Source: Lewinellaceae bacterium
GTDB taxonomy: Bacteria; Bacteroidota; Bacteroidia; Chitinophagales; Saprospiraceae
Direction of reading: 5' to 3'
Length of the DNA stretch: 64,000 nucleotides
NCBI GenBank assembly: GCA_016719605.1
Contig: JADJYW010000012.1
Coordinates: forward strand, 248,001 to 312,000
Below are positions 52,723-62,882 of this stretch, in pieces. The first letter of the stretch is position 1, and each line of letters starts with the position of its first letter. The notes beneath the pieces are model-generated. The model was not told the origin of the DNA. It did no database searches and saw only the letters and a list, made by a program, of their open reading frames with translations. Both the position numbers and the translations under genes were made by a program.

Positions 52723-54222
52723 TTATGTCAGTTGAAACTCGGGCATACGCACGAGGTATTGCAGCAGGTTGATGATCTGGCCCGGAGCTTGGCCGAAGTC
52801 GAGGCTCCAAATCCCGCCGGTGAAATAGTTTTCCGGCACACCCGATTTGAAATACGCTGTGGCGGCTTGCAGGTAAAGCGGTTCGAGGGTCTGGCCGGTG
52901 AAATAATCTACCATGGCTGCGGTGACTACGGCGGGGTCTTTGCTGTTGTTGGTCAATGCTTTGGCTATGGTTCGCAGGTTTTCCTGTAGTTGGGGGTCTT
53001 GCGACAAAAAGTAGGTAGCTATGGTGGCATAATTCCACCTGGCCGTGAGCGTGCTCTCGTTGATCCAGGAACGGTGCTCCTGCCAGCCGGCCACGTTGGG
53101 TGGTATGAAAAATTCCTGCCCGAGTTTTTGTATCCAGAACGTGATATCGTTCCACCATTCCGGGGGTATGCCGGCGGGATTGGTCACACCGGCCATTTTC
53201 AGGACGGGGATAAAGGTTTCGACCGGACTTTTGAGTTTGGCGTTCAGGAAGTCCTGCTCAAAAAAATGCTCGCTTTTGAAGAGTTGTTTGAGCATGGGCA
53301 GCAGTTCCCAGTCGTTGTCGCGGAATGTTTCCGCCAACCCTGCAATGACTGCCGGGGTTTCTTCCTGGTGTACATAATGGCGGTAAATTTTGCCCGCAAT
53401 GAAATGCGATACCTCATTGGCGCGCGCGGAGAAGATGTGCAGGTGTGCGCCATCGGGATCAAAATTGTCGGTCACCCCGAAGATCGTCTTGTCGCTGTTG
53501 TCAAACCGGGCCGGATCGAAGGCCGCGGGGGTACAGTCGTTGAATGAGGCGGTCCAACCGGTCAGGGCGCGTGCCATTTCCACCACATCCTGCTGGGTGT
53601 AGCCGTTGTTTTCGCCCATCGTAAACAGTTCCATGAGCTCGCGGGCGTAGTTTTCATTGGGGTTTCCTACCACATTCAGATTGCCGTTCAGGAAAACGAG
53701 CATAGCCGGGTTTTTGCCCATTTCCACTACAAAGTCGCGAAAGTTGCCGAGGGCTTTTTCGTGCAACAGCAGGTAGTAGCGCCAGAGATAGGCGTTACAA
53801 CCGTAGATGATGAGTTTGGTGACAAAGTGGTTGTGCCAAAAAAAAGCCATTTTGGCTCGAACGCCCTCGCCCAGCATATCGGTCATCCAGCGGTGGCGCA
53901 TTTCGCGGCGGTGCTCTTCGGTTTTGTCAAAACCAAAAGGCGCGTAGTCCTCCGAGTCCCAATCGGCCCAATACGGCGGCGTCGGCGCGGGCAGAGCAGC
54001 TGCAGTGTCGAGCAATAAATCAACCAGTGCGGACGGGGTCATCTGCAGTCCTTGCTGGATTTGGTCGTGTGTGGCGCCATAGCCGAGGCGGCGGTACAGG
54101 TGCGCTACGCGGCGGGCATCCCAGGGTTTGCCGGCCGAAGGAATGTACGGGTCCAGCGAGTCGCTCACGGGCGGCGGCGGCGCGGCGGCGCGTTCGGTAG
54201 AAAGATCAGTGTGTGCTGCCAT
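52723..54222 (-). CDS. DUF1800 protein
   Basis: 499 residues, full length. Recognisable blocks are RRVAHLYRRLGYGATHDQI, WMTDMLGEGVRAKMAFFWHNHFVTK (in part), MLVFLNGNLNVVGNPNENYARELMELFTMG (in part), VVEMARALTGW and PPNVAGWQ. The biochemical function of DUF1800 is unknown; its gene nearly always neighbours a DUF1501 gene. No signal peptide is obvious. A well-formed promoter (54309-54338) precedes it, and the minus-strand run DUF1800-DUF1501-rlmL-secreted-yraN could be one transcript (gaps of 30 and 24 bp). Confidence 0.88.
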   Translation of the reverse strand: MAAHTDLSTERAAAPPPPVSDSLDPYIPSAGKPWDARRVAHLYRRLGYGATHDQIQQGLQMTPSALVDLLLDTAAALPAPTPPYWADWDSEDYAPFGFDKTEEHRREMRHRWMTDMLGEGVRAKMAFFWHNHFVTKLIIYGCNAYLWRYYLLLHEKALGNFRDFVVEMGKNPAMLVFLNGNLNVVGNPNENYARELMELFTMGENNGYTQQDVVEMARALTGWTASFNDCTPAAFDPARFDNSDKTIFGVTDNFDPDGAHLHIFSARANEVSHFIAGKIYRHYVHQEETPAVIAGLAETFRDNDWELLPMLKQLFKSEHFFEQDFLNAKLKSPVETFIPVLKMAGVTNPAGIPPEWWNDITFWIQKLGQEFFIPPNVAGWQEHRSWINESTLTARWNYATIATYFLSQDPQLQENLRTIAKALTNNSKDPAVVTAAMVDYFTGQTLEPLYLQAATAYFKSGVPENYFTGGIWSLDFGQAPGQIINLLQYLVRMPEFQLT

Positions 54223-54308
54223 ACGGGAAACGGCGTTTATTTTTGGATAAAAGGTTTGTTCAGGCGCTTTTTTGGCAATCCAATGCCGTGTCGCTTGTTT
54301 TTAAATGC

Positions 54309-54338
54309 CAAAATTAGATAGAATTCTATTCCCCCAAA
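54309..54338 (-). promoter_or_regulatory. promoter of the DUF1800/DUF1501 run (TTTG, 18 bp, TAATTTTG)
   Basis: On the minus strand TTTG (54338-54335) and TAATTTTG (54316-54309) are 18 bp apart, both elements matching the Bacteroidota consensus. It predicts a leader of about 80 nt before the ATG at 54222. This is the best-formed promoter in the window. Confidence 0.6.
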
Positions 54339-54465
54339 TACTTGAAGGCTACCTACCTTTATTCCCGATTATTTTAATCGTCCTCTTTATTGCTTGAAAA
54401 GTCCATTGATAATCTTCCTTGCAGCTATCTGTTCCAGTCTGCAAGGACCAAATGGAGCAAAAAAA

Positions 54466-57400
54466 ATGCTCATGCGTCTCCCGGCATTTCCATACTGTTT
54501 TCTGTTTTTGATATGCAGCGCTGCCCGGCTCACCGGCCAGACTGTTCTCTTCGAGGAAAAATTCAACACCTGTAGCCTGTCACCCGGCTGGACGGTGGGT
54601 TCTTCCGGCTATCCGGATATCGTTTGGTATGTGGATGAAGCGCAAAACCCGCTGATCCTCGGCCAAAGCATAGACGGCACCTGCATGTTGTTTGTGGACG
54701 ACAATGCGGCCGGAGCGGGTGCGCCGGGATATGCCATCAGTTTCAGTACGCCGGCTTTCGATGTTACGCCCTACACCACCGTGGAATGCACGATGGACGT
54801 GTATTTTCGGGCCGGCCAAACCGATTATTTACAAATTCTCGCCACCGATGGCGTGGTGGAAACCGAACTGGCGCGTTTCGATCAGTACCGCCAGAATGAA
54901 GTGAACATCACCGACGGGCATTTTACGCTTCGGCACGATCTGTCGCTGGTATCGCTGTCACCCAATACCCGGATTATCATTCGCTACACCAGCCCGACCG
55001 CCAGTTTCGGGAAATTTGCAGGTATAGACAACATCCGCATCACCGGTACCGGCGGCGGGGTCAATTGTTGCGGAAGCCTTCAATACCTGCGCGATGCCCG
55101 GTGGATGGGAAACTAATATCGTAACAGGCAACCACAACTGGCGTTTCGGCAAGATCGAACTCGGTTCCAGCGCTTTCTACGACGGCAATTCGATGGACGG
55201 CTCCTGTTTCGTGTATTTTGACGATGCCAAATTGGGCGACTCCGCACAACCATCCACCATCCGCCTGCTGTCCCCCTGGTTTGACGGCAACGATTTTCTG
55301 GAATATGAACTGAACTGCGACGTCATTATGCGCTACAGCGGAGCGGAACATTTTAAAATCTACCTGCAAACCGGCCCGGCCGATTCGGTGCTGCTGTTCC
55401 AGTCAGACGGGAAAGTTGGCGGGCCATTTTTCCGGACTATGTACACCTCGCCTTCGATTTGAGTCCCTATCGTGCGGAACTCTGCCGGCTCGTTTTCGAA
55501 TACTCGGACGGCGGACTTTGGGGCTATTGGACCGGTGTGGACAATGTCAAGGTGACCGGATTATGGCCGGCCAACGAGTATTGCGCCGATGCGCTGCCTT
55601 TGCTGACCGGAGCCGACTGCACGGCTGCCAACAACCGCTCGGCCACTTTCGACGGCCCCGCCCCGATCTGTGCCGGCCCATCTGTCGGCAGCCTGTGGTA
55701 TGTCTGGCAAGCCGATTTTTCCGGCATAGCCCGATTGGTCACATCAGCCGATTTCAACGCAGTGGTGGATATTTTTTCCGGTTCGTGCGGCAATCTCCAA
55801 CCCATTGTGTGCGACAACCGCGACGAACACGGCTTTACCGGGGAAACAACCAGTTTCGAGGCGCAAGCCGGCACCGAGTACCGCATTCGCATCAGCGGCC
55901 AACAAGAAGGTTTTGGTCTACCCACCGGAAATTTATGCACAAAAATAGAACAGGCGCCAGGCTACCCCGAGCAGCCCGCCAACGATACCTGCGCCAATGC
56001 CCTGCAACTCCCGGTGAACGCCCCCTGTATACTCGCCGACAATAAAAATGCCCGGACGGCAGCCGTTCTGCCCAGTTTGAATACGCTGGCCCGGGCCGAT
56101 GTGTGGTTCCATTTCGTGGCCGACAGTCTGCCCCCGGACGACTACTATGAGGTGCGCAGCAACGCGACATTTTCCGATATTATCACGGTGTACGAGGGCG
56201 GCTGCGCCAATTTGCAGGAAGTAGCGGGCAATCACCTCGGAAGGAGTCTGGAATTGCATGACCTGACTGTCGGGCAAACATACCATGTCCGCATCGGCGG
56301 CAACTTTGCGACGGTCGAGGGCAACCTATGTCCGGAACTTGTCACGAAACAGTTTGCGCCTCCCGCAAACGACGATTGCGCGTCGGCTATCCCGATACCC
56401 GTCGGCGGCTCCTGCGTGGCGGGCAGCAATACCGGCGCTACCTACTCCGGCTGGCGGCCGTCGTGTGCCGTTTCGGTTGGCCACGATATCTGGTTTGCGT
56501 TCACAGCGCCCGGTTCCGGCGCCGTACGCATCAATACTGGCGCCGATTTTCGGCATACTCTCGCCGTATGGCAAGGCGACTGCAACAACATCACCGAAAT
56601 TTTTTGCGCCCTAAACCCGCTGCGCTGCGACGGCTATGTGACCGTTGGCAGTTTGACGCCCGGCCAGACGTACTATGTGCAAGTGGCATCCTGGCTGGGT
56701 ATGGCCGGGCCGCAAACGGGCGCGGTTTGTATCAAAATTCTGGATGGGGCATTGCCCGCGGATATTCAGCCCCTGCAACTGACCGTGACACCGTTGTGCA
56801 TCACCGGAGATTCGGCGCAGCTCAATGTAGTGGCCACAGGGGGAACGCAGCCGTACACGTTTCTCGGCAACATGCCCGAAGAAATACTGGCCGTTGGGCT
56901 GCCGTATTTCACTGTGGTACAGGATGCTGCCGGTTGCGAGCAGTACCAGACCGGGGTGCTGGAGGATTGTACCGTTGTCCGTTGTTCGTTAGTCACCCAG
57001 GCCGCCGTCAAGGTTTTCCTACAAGGCCCGTACAACAGCAGCACCCAATTGATGCACGACAGCCTGCGCGCCAAAAACCTGATTCCGCTGACGGAGCCGT
57101 ACAGCAGTATGGTGAATTTTGTGCATACCGGCGGCGGTGGCGGGGAACAGACCTCGGCCGCTGTGTTGGCTGTTAGCGGCCCCGATGCCATTGTGGACTG
57201 GGTGTTTCTGGAATTGCGCGATCCGGCCGATCTGGCGCGAAGCGTGGCTACCCGTTCGGCCCTGCTTCAGCGCGACGGCGATGTGGTGGACGTAGACGGT
57301 GTATCGCCGGTAACATTTGAGGCGCCATCCGGGCGGTTTTACGCAATCGCTGTCCGACACCGCAACCATCTTGGCGCACAATGGGGGGCGCCCCTGTTTT

Positions 57401-57759
57401 ATCCCGCTTGCACGGCGGTGGAATCGGATTTTAGAACGACGCCCACCGCAGGTTTCTATACGTTCAACGGCCTGAACCCGGTGCAGCGCCAGGTTGGAGG
57501 CCAACAAATGCTTTGGGCAGGTAATGGCCGGGTGGACTACCAAGTCAAATACAACGGCAGCGCCAACGACCGGACGATACTCCTGAGTTTGGTGGGCTTG
57601 CTCACGCCCAATACCACCATACCCGGCTACCGGCTGGAAGACTACAACATGGACGGATTAGTCAAGTACAATGGCTCGGTGAATGACCGGAATGTACTGC
57701 TGAGCAACGTGGGGATTACGACGCCTTCCGCCATTTTGCACGATCAGGTGGCGCGGTGA
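54466..57759 (+). CDS. large secreted multidomain protein with duplicated dockerin-like tail (two frame breaks)
   Basis: About 1098 residues when repaired. A signal peptide (MRLPAFPYCFLFLICSAARL) is followed by two jelly-roll-like domains (FEEKFNTCSLSPGW and a second at AFNTCAMPGGWETN), then three related domains that each begin with PANDxCxxA or NEYCADA and contain W(Y/F)xF or DIWFAF blocks, and a PKD/SprB-like stretch. The C-terminus has two calcium-loop-like repeats (YQVKYNGSANDRTILL and NMDGLVKYNGSVNDRNVLL). Frame breaks lie at about 55050-55070 and at 55432-55433. Probably a surface adhesin or matrix protein; no enzyme domain is seen. An upstream TTG start at 54394 is possible. Confidence 0.75.
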
Positions 57760-57775
57760 GTAGCGGGAGTCTGCG

Positions 57776-57783
57776 TACTTTTG
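57776..57783 (+). promoter_or_regulatory. -7 box TACTTTTG for the second ABC exporter
   Basis: Full TAnnTTTG match, 17 bp before the ATG at 57800 and 17 bp after the preceding stop. It indicates independent transcription with a short leader. Confidence 0.45.
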
Positions 57784-57799
57784 CCGCTTACACCACCGT

Positions 57800-59620
57800 A
57801 TGATCCGCCTCCTTCGCTACTTCCGTCCGTACAAAAAACTATTGTTCCTCGCCGTGCTCAGCAACCTCCTGATGTCGCTGTTTATGGTCGTAAGTATCCC
57901 GGTATTGCAGCCGTTTTTGCAGATACTGTTCAATCCGGCGGGCGAAGAAGCGATACCGTTGCGCAGCAAGGCGCCTGCAACCGGCGGATTCCAAGCCATT
58001 GAGCAGCAAGTCAATACTTTTTTTGCCGATCTGGTCCGGGAGCATGGCCGGGAAGAGGCACTGCTCATCGTGTGCGCTTTTCTGGTGTTCACTTTTTTTG
58101 GGAAAAATCTCTTTCGGTACCTCTCGTTGTACTTTTTAGCCCCGGTGCGCAACGGTATTGTGCGCGACTTGCGGAACAAATTGGTGCGAAAAATTCTCGA
58201 TCTGCCGCTGTCTTATTTTTCAGAGGCACGTAAGGGCGACCTGATGAGCCGTATCTCGGCGGATGTGCAGGAAATTGACTGGAGCATTATCGGGGTGGTG
58301 GAGTCGGTGGCTCGCGAGCCGATTGTCATTTTGGGTAGCCTGACTTTTATGGTTTACGTTTCGCCCCAGTTGCTGGTTTTTGTGCTGGCGCTGATGCTTT
58401 TTTCCGGACTGATTATCGGCGGCATCGGGCGTTCACTTCGGCGGCAGTCCGGGGCAGTGCAAGGGCGTCTTGGTCTGATCGGCTCGTTGGTAGAAGAAAC
58501 ACTCGGCGGGCTTCGGATCATCAAGGGGTTCAATGCCGAGGCGTGGCAACAGGAGCGTTTCGGGCGCGAAAATACCGGCTACGCCAACCTGCTGACCCGA
58601 CTTAACCGACGAAAAGACCTGGCCTCGCCCATGTCCGAGTTTCTGGGTATTGCCGCCGTGTCGGTCATCTTGTGGTTTGGCGCCAGGCAGGTGTTTTCCG
58701 GGGAAATGTCGGCAGCCACGTTCATCACCTTTTTGTACGCTTTTTACAACATCATTGAGCCGGCCAAGCACCTGAGCGGGGCCTCGTACAGCATCCGGAA
58801 GGGGCTGGGTGCGCTGGAGCGGGTCGAGTCTGTGCTGGATGCGCCGGTGGTTATCCGCGACAACGAGCAGTCCGGCGCCATTGCGGCATTTCAGGACAAA
58901 GTAGAGTTTCGGGATGTCTCTTTTCGGTATCAGAATGCGGAACGGGATGCCCTGGAGCACATCAATCTGACCATCCCGCGCGGCAAAATCGTGGCTCTTG
59001 TAGGCGCCTCCGGGGCGGGCAAGAGCACGGTAGCCGATTTGTTGCCCCGGTTTTACGATGTGACGAAGGGGCAAATTCTGCTTGACGGCACGGATATCCG
59101 CCACCTGCGTCTGTACGACTTGCGCGCACTCATGGGTATTGTGAGTCAGGAGGCTATCCTGTTCAACGATACCGTGCGCAACAACATCGCCTTCGGCAGC
59201 GAATCGGCGACCGAGGCCGCGATAGAGGCCGCTGCGCGGGCTGCCAATGCGCATGATTTCATCGCTGCGCTCCCGGAAGGCTACGACACCAACATCGGCG
59301 ACCGGGGGTCGAAACTGAGCGGCGGCCAGCGCCAGCGCCTGACCATCGCCCGGGCATTGCTGAAAAACCCGCCCATCCTGATCCTCGATGAGGCAACCTC
59401 GGCATTGGATAGCGAGTCAGAGCAACTCGTGCAGGCCGCCCTCGACCGCCTGCTTCAAAACCGTACCGCGCTGGTCATTGCGCATCGCCTGAGTACGGTA
59501 CAACACGCCGACGAAATTCTGGTACTGGACGGAGGCCGCGTAGTGGAGCAGGGTACGCACGAAAGTCTGTTGGCCAAAGGCGGGATGTATCGAAAATTGG
59601 TAGAATTGCAGGCGCTTTAA
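57800..59620 (+). CDS. ABC exporter, MsbA-like half-transporter
   Basis: 606 residues. Six-helix membrane domain (about 15-345) and ATPase domain with GASGAGKSTVADLLPRFYD, LSGGQRQRLTIARA, ILILDEATSALDSES and AHRLSTVQHADEI. The first extracytoplasmic loop is longer than in most MsbA proteins (about 45 residues between helices 1 and 2), as is common in Bacteroidota lipid A or lipid flippases. Substrate not shown by context. It has its own promoter box. Confidence 0.92.
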   Translation: MIRLLRYFRPYKKLLFLAVLSNLLMSLFMVVSIPVLQPFLQILFNPAGEEAIPLRSKAPATGGFQAIEQQVNTFFADLVREHGREEALLIVCAFLVFTFFGKNLFRYLSLYFLAPVRNGIVRDLRNKLVRKILDLPLSYFSEARKGDLMSRISADVQEIDWSIIGVVESVAREPIVILGSLTFMVYVSPQLLVFVLALMLFSGLIIGGIGRSLRRQSGAVQGRLGLIGSLVEETLGGLRIIKGFNAEAWQQERFGRENTGYANLLTRLNRRKDLASPMSEFLGIAAVSVILWFGARQVFSGEMSAATFITFLYAFYNIIEPAKHLSGASYSIRKGLGALERVESVLDAPVVIRDNEQSGAIAAFQDKVEFRDVSFRYQNAERDALEHINLTIPRGKIVALVGASGAGKSTVADLLPRFYDVTKGQILLDGTDIRHLRLYDLRALMGIVSQEAILFNDTVRNNIAFGSESATEAAIEAAARAANAHDFIAALPEGYDTNIGDRGSKLSGGQRQRLTIARALLKNPPILILDEATSALDSESEQLVQAALDRLLQNRTALVIAHRLSTVQHADEILVLDGGRVVEQGTHESLLAKGGMYRKLVELQAL

Positions 59621-59709
59621 ATGCCGCTTCTCGTCCTTTTAATACTGCCGTAACGCCAATTTGATCCATTCCAAAATTTGCCTTTTCCGAATAAGAACAA
59701 AAGAGGCGT

Positions 59710-59717
59710 ACCTTTGA
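59710..59717 (+). promoter_or_regulatory. -7 box TACCTTTG for the T9SS protein gene
   Basis: Full TAnnTTTG match about 60 bp upstream of the ATG at 59776. A TTTG at 59677 is 29 bp further upstream, too far for a standard -33. Confidence 0.45.
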
Positions 59718-59775
59718 AGCAAACAATTTTGACGAAAACTTTTTTCTCATACGTTTTTTCTGCATCTACAATCCG

Positions 59776-60945
59776 ATGAAAAGAATGCTACTTGCTGTTC
59801 TCTCCGCTTTGTGTTTCAATGCCACGGGCCAAATCACTATCTCTGCTGCCAATTTCCCCGCTGTGGGCGACACGTTCCGCTACGCCATTGATCCGGCCCC
59901 TGCCGCCACCGATTTTATCACTCCGCCAGGAGGCAATCAACTTTGGGATTTTTCCAACCTCAAGTCCACACAAACTACCCAAACGGTGTACCTGTCCCCC
60001 AATGTGGGCAATAATGTATCCGCTTTTACAGGCGCGGATTTGCTGACGCAAACCCAGGGTGGCGGCGAGACGTACTACAACATGACCAATAATCAGGTGG
60101 AACTAATGGGCTTTGTTGGCGGCGCCGGTATTCCCTTTATTCCGAATGCTTTGGGCCGCTTTCGCCGCCGCTGGTGGAGCGCCGCGCACCATTGGACTAC
60201 GGGAACACCAACAGCCTGATCAGCAACCTCACGCTGCCATTCTCAGTGGACCAACTGCCGCCGACTTTTGATAGTTTACTCGCCAGTATTCCCGGAGCGC
60301 AGTTCATTGACTCCCTCCGGATAAAAGTGCGTTTTGACCAAAAAGACACGGTAGATGCCTGGGGCAGTCTTAAAATCCCCGGCTTGGCCGCGGCTGCGCC
60401 CGTTCTGCGCGAAAAATCTGTAGAAAAAAGTACCACCACCATGGAAGCCCGCATCAACCTGCCTTTGGGTGGCGGTTGGATAGACATCACCAACTTCCTC
60501 GGTGGAAGTGGTTTGGACAACCTTTTTGGCGCCGACTCCACCATTTCATACCGCTTCCTGAGCGATATGCACAAGGAAGCCCTGGCTACCGTCACGGCAA
60601 ACTTTGCACTGGACACCATCCAGAGCGTTCAGTTCAAACGTATTCCGCTGACTACCGCTGCGCGGAAGTCGGCGACGCACCGGTACAGCCAGCGTGCAGG
60701 CCATCCCCAATCCAGCCATTGACTGGGTACGGTTTGATTGCAACAACCTGTCTGCTGACGAGTACACCCTGAAGATTTTTAATATCGTTGGCAAAGTCGT
60801 TTGGAAAGAGACGTTTCAGGCCGCCGGAAAACGCGCCATCTCACTTAATCTGGAAAACTTCAACAAGGGCACATACCTCTACAGTCTGGTGAATCGCAAG
60901 GGCGATATCATTGGGACCAAGCGGCTGGTAGTCGTGAAACCGTAG
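59776..60945 (+). CDS. secreted protein with T9SS tail, unknown function (three frame breaks)
   Basis: About 389 residues when repaired. Signal peptide (MKRMLLAVLSALCFNATG), a region of about 280 residues with no recognised domain (AANFPAVGDTFRYAID, PGGNQLWDFSNL, GWIDITNFLGG), and a T9SS sorting domain (about 305-389: AIPNPAIDWVRFDC to GTYLYSLVNRKGDI). Frame breaks lie at 60153-60155 (an extra G restores LGPLSPPLVERR), near 60661 and near 60690. The recoverable sequence is continuous across all three, so this is one gene. A strong terminator follows. Confidence 0.8.
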
Positions 60946-60960
60946 TTCGATTGATTCGAT

Positions 60961-61003
60961 TGCAAAAAGTCGTCCGTATGCCGGACGACTTTTTGCATTT
61001 TTG
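60961..61003 (+). terminator. intrinsic terminator, 16-bp stem
   Basis: TGCAAAAAGTCGTCCG (60961-60976) and its exact complement (60982-60997) flank a 5-nt loop and are followed by a T-rich tail. It ends the T9SS protein gene and lies only 10 bp before the LuxR start codon at 61008. Confidence 0.85.
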
Positions 61004-61007
61004 CACG

Positions 61008-61495
61008 ATGGAACACCATCCGTATCCACTGCTCCGCCGTTTTTCTACCATCCTGTTGTACGGGCTTGCCTGGGCCTGTTGTTGGCGGCTTTGCAAATCG
61101 GGCGGTATCGCCTGGTTTTTTGGAGCAATGCCCAGGAGATTTATATGGGGTTTGTTGCCGTTCTGTTCATGGGGGTGGGTATCTGGGCCGGGCGGCAGCT
61201 GGTATTCCGGCGCTCGGCTGCGCTCCTATCCGGTTCGTCGGAGTCACTTCCCGGGGTTGTGCCGGAGCACGTTTTGGAAAAACACCGGATAACCCAACGG
61301 GAATACGAAGTGCTGCAGCATATCGCCCGGGGAATGAGTAACCAGGAGATAGCCGCGCAGATGTTTGTCTCCCTCAATACCGTAAAAACCCACACATCCA
61401 ATCTTTTTTCCAAGCTGGATGTGCAGCGCCGCACGCAAGCCGTGGAAAAAGCACGAGCACTTGGGTTGATTTCGGCTACTCACCCAAAAGTGTGA
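61008..61495 (+). CDS. small membrane-anchored LuxR-type regulator (one frame break)
   Basis: About 162 residues when repaired. Two membrane helices (about 14-34 and 45-65) are followed directly by a LuxR/GerE helix-turn-helix (about 95-155) with ITQREYEVLQHIARGMSNQEIA and VSLNTVKTHTSNLFSKLDV. There is no receiver or ligand-binding domain. The frame breaks at 61069-61070; one more C restores GLALGLLLAALQIG. The ATG at 61008 (MEHHPYPLL) is the natural start. The next gene is a DUF4199 membrane protein, a pairing that may reflect a common regulatory role. Confidence 0.8.
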
Positions 61496-61594
61496 ATAGT
61501 ATATTTTCAGAAAGAATCACCTGAAAGTATGAGCGCAAAGCAGGCCCTGTCCGCGTCCTTTGCTCCATCTGTTCACCAAAACTATTGATTTGTT

Positions 61595-62112
61595 ATGAAA
61601 AAAACGGTACTCACTTATGGTTTGCTGTCCGGGGGCATAGCAGCCCTCCTGATGCTGGGCATGGCACTTTACACAGGGAAACGATCCCGAAAAATTCAGC
61701 AATGGCGAAGTTTTCGGCTACGCCGGAATTATCCTCAGCATGGTGTTTGTGTTTCTCGGTGTGCGCGCCTACCGCGACCAGATCGCCTCGGGTGTCATTT
61801 CCTTCGGGAAGGCATTTCAGGTTGGCTTGCTTATCACGCTCATTTCCTGTGCTATGTATGTGATCGCCTGGCTATTGATATCCAACACGTTGATGGCCGA
61901 TTTTATGGATATTTTTATGGAGGAGAGTCTGAAAAAACTACAGGCATCCGGCGCCTCTGCGGAGGAAATTGCCCGGCAAACTGCCGAAATGGAGCATTTC
62001 AGCGAGATGTACAAAAATCCGTTTTTCAAAGTGGCCATTACTTTCCTGGAGCCTTTCCCGATCGGACTGGCAGGTCACCTTGATTTCGGCAGCCATCTTG
62101 CGCCGCAAGTAG
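61595..62112 (+). CDS. DUF4199 membrane protein (two frame breaks)
   Basis: About 172 residues when repaired, matching the usual DUF4199 length. Four membrane helices with the family pattern: GLLSGGIAALLML, GYAGIILSMVFVFLGVRAYRD, GVISFGKAFQVGLLITLISC, a charged loop (ADFMDIFMEESLKKLQASG) and a final helix ending VTLISAAILRRK. An extra A at 61679-61681 shifts the frame early, and a further indel at 62070-62073 shifts it near the end; the correct stop is then the TAG at 62110-62112. Function unknown. Confidence 0.78.
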
Positions 62113-62217
62113 AAGTTTGGCTGCCGCTCCATCTTCCTTTTTTTGTGCAACCTCGTCGCTCCCTGCGCTGTCCATAGTCCCAGTGTTTGAACTAACTTTT
62201 CAATAAAACTGACTACT

Positions 62218-62847
62218 ATGCGTACCAGACCATTATTTCTCGTCTTTGCCCTGCTTTTGGCATTTTCCGCACAAGCCCAACGCGAAGAGACCGTGCTCGG
62301 CAGTCGAAGTCTCGGGTTCTCCGGAATTTGGGGGGGCAGCAAACACCAGATGACCCGTTTCGGCAACACCAATAATTATCTGAACGGGTGGCATTTCGGA
62401 TTGGAGTTTGGCAAAGCCCTCACGATCGGTATCGGCAGCTACGAACTCCACGACAACCTCCAGTGGGACAACCAACCCGGCCAGGATTTTGACATAGACT
62501 GGCGCGTCGTTAGTCTCGGCTATGGTTTTCAGAAGTTTCGCGCAGTGCATCCCATCATCGGGGTGGACGCCGGCCGTGGTACCGTGCGATTTGCTAATGA
62601 GGGTGAAGACCGTGTTTTCGTGGTACAACCTTCTGCCGGTGTGGAAATAAACCTCCTGCGCTGGTGCCACCTCGCTCTGGAAGGCGGCTATCGCTTCGTG
62701 ACCGACAGCAACATCAGCCTGAGCGACCGACAGCTATCCGGTGCTTTTGGTCAGGCTACGCTCAAGTTCGGATTCTCGTGGGGTAAATACCGGAAAACGG
62801 GTGTTTATTGGTTGACTGGTTTATTGGTTGACTGGTTTATTGGTTGA
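62218..62847 (+). CDS. small outer-membrane beta-barrel protein
   Basis: 209 residues. Signal peptide (MRTRPLFLVFALLLAFSAQA), then a predicted eight-stranded barrel with alternating strands (GWHFGLEFGKALTIGIGSYEL, VVSLGYGFQKF, PSAGVEINLLRW, LALEGGYRFV, QATLKFGFSWG). Barrels of this sort normally end with the last strand; here a further 15 residues are encoded by a 16-bp tandem repeat that starts at 62803 and supplies the stop codon, so the original C-terminus has probably been replaced. Role unknown. Confidence 0.75.
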   Translation: MRTRPLFLVFALLLAFSAQAQREETVLGSRSLGFSGIWGGSKHQMTRFGNTNNYLNGWHFGLEFGKALTIGIGSYELHDNLQWDNQPGQDFDIDWRVVSLGYGFQKFRAVHPIIGVDAGRGTVRFANEGEDRVFVVQPSAGVEINLLRWCHLALEGGYRFVTDSNISLSDRQLSGAFGQATLKFGFSWGKYRKTGVYWLTGLLVDWFIG

Positions 62848-62850
62848 CTG
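62803..62850. repeat. perfect 16-bp tandem repeat, three copies
   Basis: GTTTATTGGTTGACTG occurs at 62803, 62819 and 62835 without mismatch. The last codons and the stop of the outer-membrane protein gene lie within it. The complement of related words (CCAATAAACCAATCCACC in part) appears at 62902-62938, making an imperfect inverted repeat around a central hairpin. Confidence 0.95.
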
Positions 62851-62851
62851 G

Positions 62852-62882
62852 TTGGGGCGATGACGGCAAGTCGTCGCCCCAA
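62852..62882. terminator. hairpin between the repeat arms
   Basis: TTGGGGCGATGAC pairs with GTCGTCGCCCCAA across a 5-nt loop (one G-U pair). A short T-rich stretch (CTCTTTT) follows. Likely terminator of the outer-membrane protein gene. Confidence 0.6.

Noticed and set aside
4194..61070. Phase-variable homopolymer switches
   Set aside because: Runs are only 2-5 bases long and affect housekeeping genes; contingency loci normally use longer tracts in surface genes.
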